6,478 nt of DNA from an uncultured Caulobacteraceae bacterium (GTDB lineage: Bacteria; Pseudomonadota; Alphaproteobacteria; Caulobacterales; Caulobacteraceae): NCBI GenBank assembly GCA_946482375.1, contig CAMLRH010000149.1, forward strand, positions 1 to 6,478, in the 5' to 3' direction. The notes under the pieces are model-generated. The model was given only the letters and a program-made list of their open reading frames with translations, was not told the DNA's origin and did no database searches. Shown here piece by piece: positions 5,421 to 6,478 of this stretch. Each line of letters begins with the position of its first letter. Positions within the stretch are counted from its first letter, which is position 1. The translations under genes and the position numbers were made by a program.

Positions 5421-5466
5421 GAAAATAGTTGGCCTTCAGAAGTGCCCACGGGGAAACTCCCGACTC

Positions 5467-6478
5467 ATGCCGTTTAACCTCCCCCGCAAACTCCGCCTCG
5501 CCGCCGCCGGCCTCGCGCTCGCCGTGCTGACCGCCTGCGCCGCCGAAGCGCCACCTCCGCCGCCGCCTCCGCCGCCTCCGCCGCCGCCTCCGGCCATCGC
5601 GCTGGCGCCGAGCGTGCTGGAGGAAGCCGCCGCCTACCGCGCCTACATGCAGAAAACGACCGCGATCAGCCCACTGTTCATGGATGGCCTCGCCATCCAG
5701 AGCTCGCTGAAGACCGGCGCGGCCTACGAGCCCCGCCAGTTCCTGCGCGGCGCGATCGCCTACGCCGCCGTCGTGGCGCTGCAGGACCCGACCTTCGTGG
5801 CCGGCGTGCGCAAGTACGCGGTCAATCCGACCCAGCGCCGCGAGATCGCCACCCAGATGGTCGCCAACCCCGCCTATGTGGTCGGCATCGAGGGTTCCGA
5901 CCGCGCCGCCGGACTGGTGACGCGGGCGCTGCAGGGCGACTCCACCCGCCTGTTCAGCTCCGGCCGCGCGGTCAAGCAGGCCGCCTACGACATCCAGCGC
6001 CAGGAGTGGTCGAAGGCGTTCGTGCCCGACCGCGAGATCCGGCTGATCAACGCCCGCATGCTGTCGACGACGCCGCAGCGCGCCGATCCGGCCGAGATCG
6101 CGGTCCTCGAACAGGCCAGCATCGGCGCTGTCCCCCTCGGCGTCAGCGGCGATCCGACGACCCCGCCCTATACGCCGCTGGTGATCCGCGGCCTCGCCGT
6201 GGCGGCCATGGCCGCGCTGGGCGAGGCGGGCGAACTCAACAGAGGCCAACTCGACACCCTGCTCTCGGACCCCGTCACCGCCTACTGCCTGAACATGGCC
6301 AAGCTGAACACCTATCAGTGCCTGGCCGTCTCCAAGCCGCACTTCGAGGACGTCTTCTGCCTCGGCCAGCACATCATGATGGACACCGGCCAGTGCCTGA
6401 TGAAGGGCTCCGGCGCGCCGATGCCGATCATGGTGGCGACCAAGCCGCTGCAGCTGCCGCCGCCCACCGGGCCGGTAA
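5467..6478 (+). CDS. Uncharacterised proline-rich lipoprotein, 3' end beyond the window
   Basis: An open frame of 337 codons with no stop before the window ends. A basic n-region (PRKLR, 6-10), a hydrophobic core and the lipobox LTAC (21-24) mark a lipoprotein signal peptide with acylated Cys24; Ala at +2 would favour outer-membrane sorting under the E. coli Lol rule. Next comes a run of 14 prolines (29-42), probably a stiff spacer. The rest is a mostly helical, Ala-rich periplasmic domain with segments such as FLRGAIAYAAVVALQDPTF and RREIATQMVANPAYVVGIEG. A C-terminal part has four cysteines (274, 285, 298, 310), around AYCLNMAKLNTYQCLAV and FCLGQHIMMDTGQCLM, suggesting two disulfides. I do not recognise a characterised family and give no function. 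ATG 5467 is preceded by GGGGA at 12-nt spacing and by a GACTC site; no other in-frame start precedes the signal peptide. Codon use and GC match the neighbours. Confidence 0.88.
   Translation, partial: MPFNLPRKLRLAAAGLALAVLTACAAEAPPPPPPPPPPPPPPAIALAPSVLEEAAAYRAYMQKTTAISPLFMDGLAIQSSLKTGAAYEPRQFLRGAIAYAAVVALQDPTFVAGVRKYAVNPTQRREIATQMVANPAYVVGIEGSDRAAGLVTRALQGDSTRLFSSGRAVKQAAYDIQRQEWSKAFVPDREIRLINARMLSTTPQRADPAEIAVLEQASIGAVPLGVSGDPTTPPYTPLVIRGLAVAAMAALGEAGELNRGQLDTLLSDPVTAYCLNMAKLNTYQCLAVSKPHFEDVFCLGQHIMMDTGQCLMKGSGAPMPIMVATKPLQLPPPTGPV
5551..5592 (+). repeat. CCG/CCT codon microsatellite encoding 14 prolines
   Basis: Fourteen consecutive proline codons, one CCA followed by CCT and CCG in a near-repeating CCTCCG pattern, lie just after the lipobox cysteine. 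Such tracts can lengthen or shorten by slippage. Changes by whole codons would alter the spacer between the membrane anchor and the folded domain; other changes would shift the frame. Confidence 0.85.

Noticed and set aside
5429..5446. Sigma-54-like -24/-12 promoter (TTGGCC...GTGC) before the lipoprotein gene
   Set aside because: The GG-to-GC spacing is 11 rather than 10 bases and the -12 element does not match TTGCA.
5416..6372. Long minus-strand open frame opposite the lipoprotein gene
   Set aside because: It is a shadow of high-GC coding: its product is low-complexity, with an arginine run from the antisense of the proline codons. The plus frame has a signal peptide, lipobox and normal composition.
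6476..6478. TAA at the last three bases as the stop of the lipoprotein gene
   Set aside because: It is in a different frame (the lipoprotein frame reads GTA then a single A). The lipoprotein frame stays coding-like to the end, so the gene most simply continues past the window. A terminal frameshift cannot be fully excluded.
1..6478. CRISPR array, tRNA or rRNA, prophage or defence island
   Set aside because: No regularly spaced direct repeats, RNA gene structures, integrase, transposase or known defence domains were found on either strand; composition is uniform across the window.

Overview
This is a high-GC window, roughly two-thirds G+C by eye. It looks like a chromosomal housekeeping region of an alphaproteobacterium, most likely one of the Caulobacteraceae (Caulobacter, Phenylobacterium and relatives). 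The reasons are the protein sequences, the strong third-position GC bias, the gene cluster lgt / MidA-type methyltransferase / pgeF / prs, a prs promoter that fits the Caulobacter housekeeping consensus (TTGACGS-N10-14-GCTANAWC), and two intergenic repeats of types that I associate with these genomes. The genus is inference.

Layout. On the minus strand, reading right to left from about 1612, are a small UbiK/BMFP-family protein (1612-1358), a YbjN-domain protein (1227-721) and proC (from 596, running off the left edge). An inverted pair of palindromic repeats (613-712) fills most of the YbjN-proC gap. On the plus strand, reading right from 1706, are lgt, a MidA/NDUFAF7-family methyltransferase and pgeF. 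Their reading frames overlap by 14 and 4 nt, so they are very probably one translationally coupled operon. prs follows with its own well-matched promoter. Last is an uncharacterised proline-rich lipoprotein gene (5467 to the right edge, no stop in the window). No RNA genes, CRISPR arrays, transposases or integrases were seen, and no gene-free stretch exceeds about 150 bases.

How the genes work together. The left block mixes proline synthesis (ProC) with two small accessory proteins of uncertain role. The lgt operon joins lipoprotein maturation (Lgt), a presumed complex-I-type protein arginine methyltransferase, and PgeF, a zinc enzyme linked to purine nucleoside handling and peptidoglycan fidelity. 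Prs makes PRPP for nucleotide, histidine and tryptophan synthesis. The terminal lipoprotein would itself be a client of Lgt.

Main points of interest. The 93-bp divergent lgt/UbiK-family intergenic region is almost entirely repeat sequence. It holds a perfect 18-bp inverted repeat that ends exactly at the UbiK-family start codon. The prs promoter carries a 14-bp palindrome between its -35 and -10 elements. The lipoprotein has a 14-proline tract and four C-terminal cysteines. I found no convincing previously undescribed multi-gene system; this is mostly ordinary core genome.
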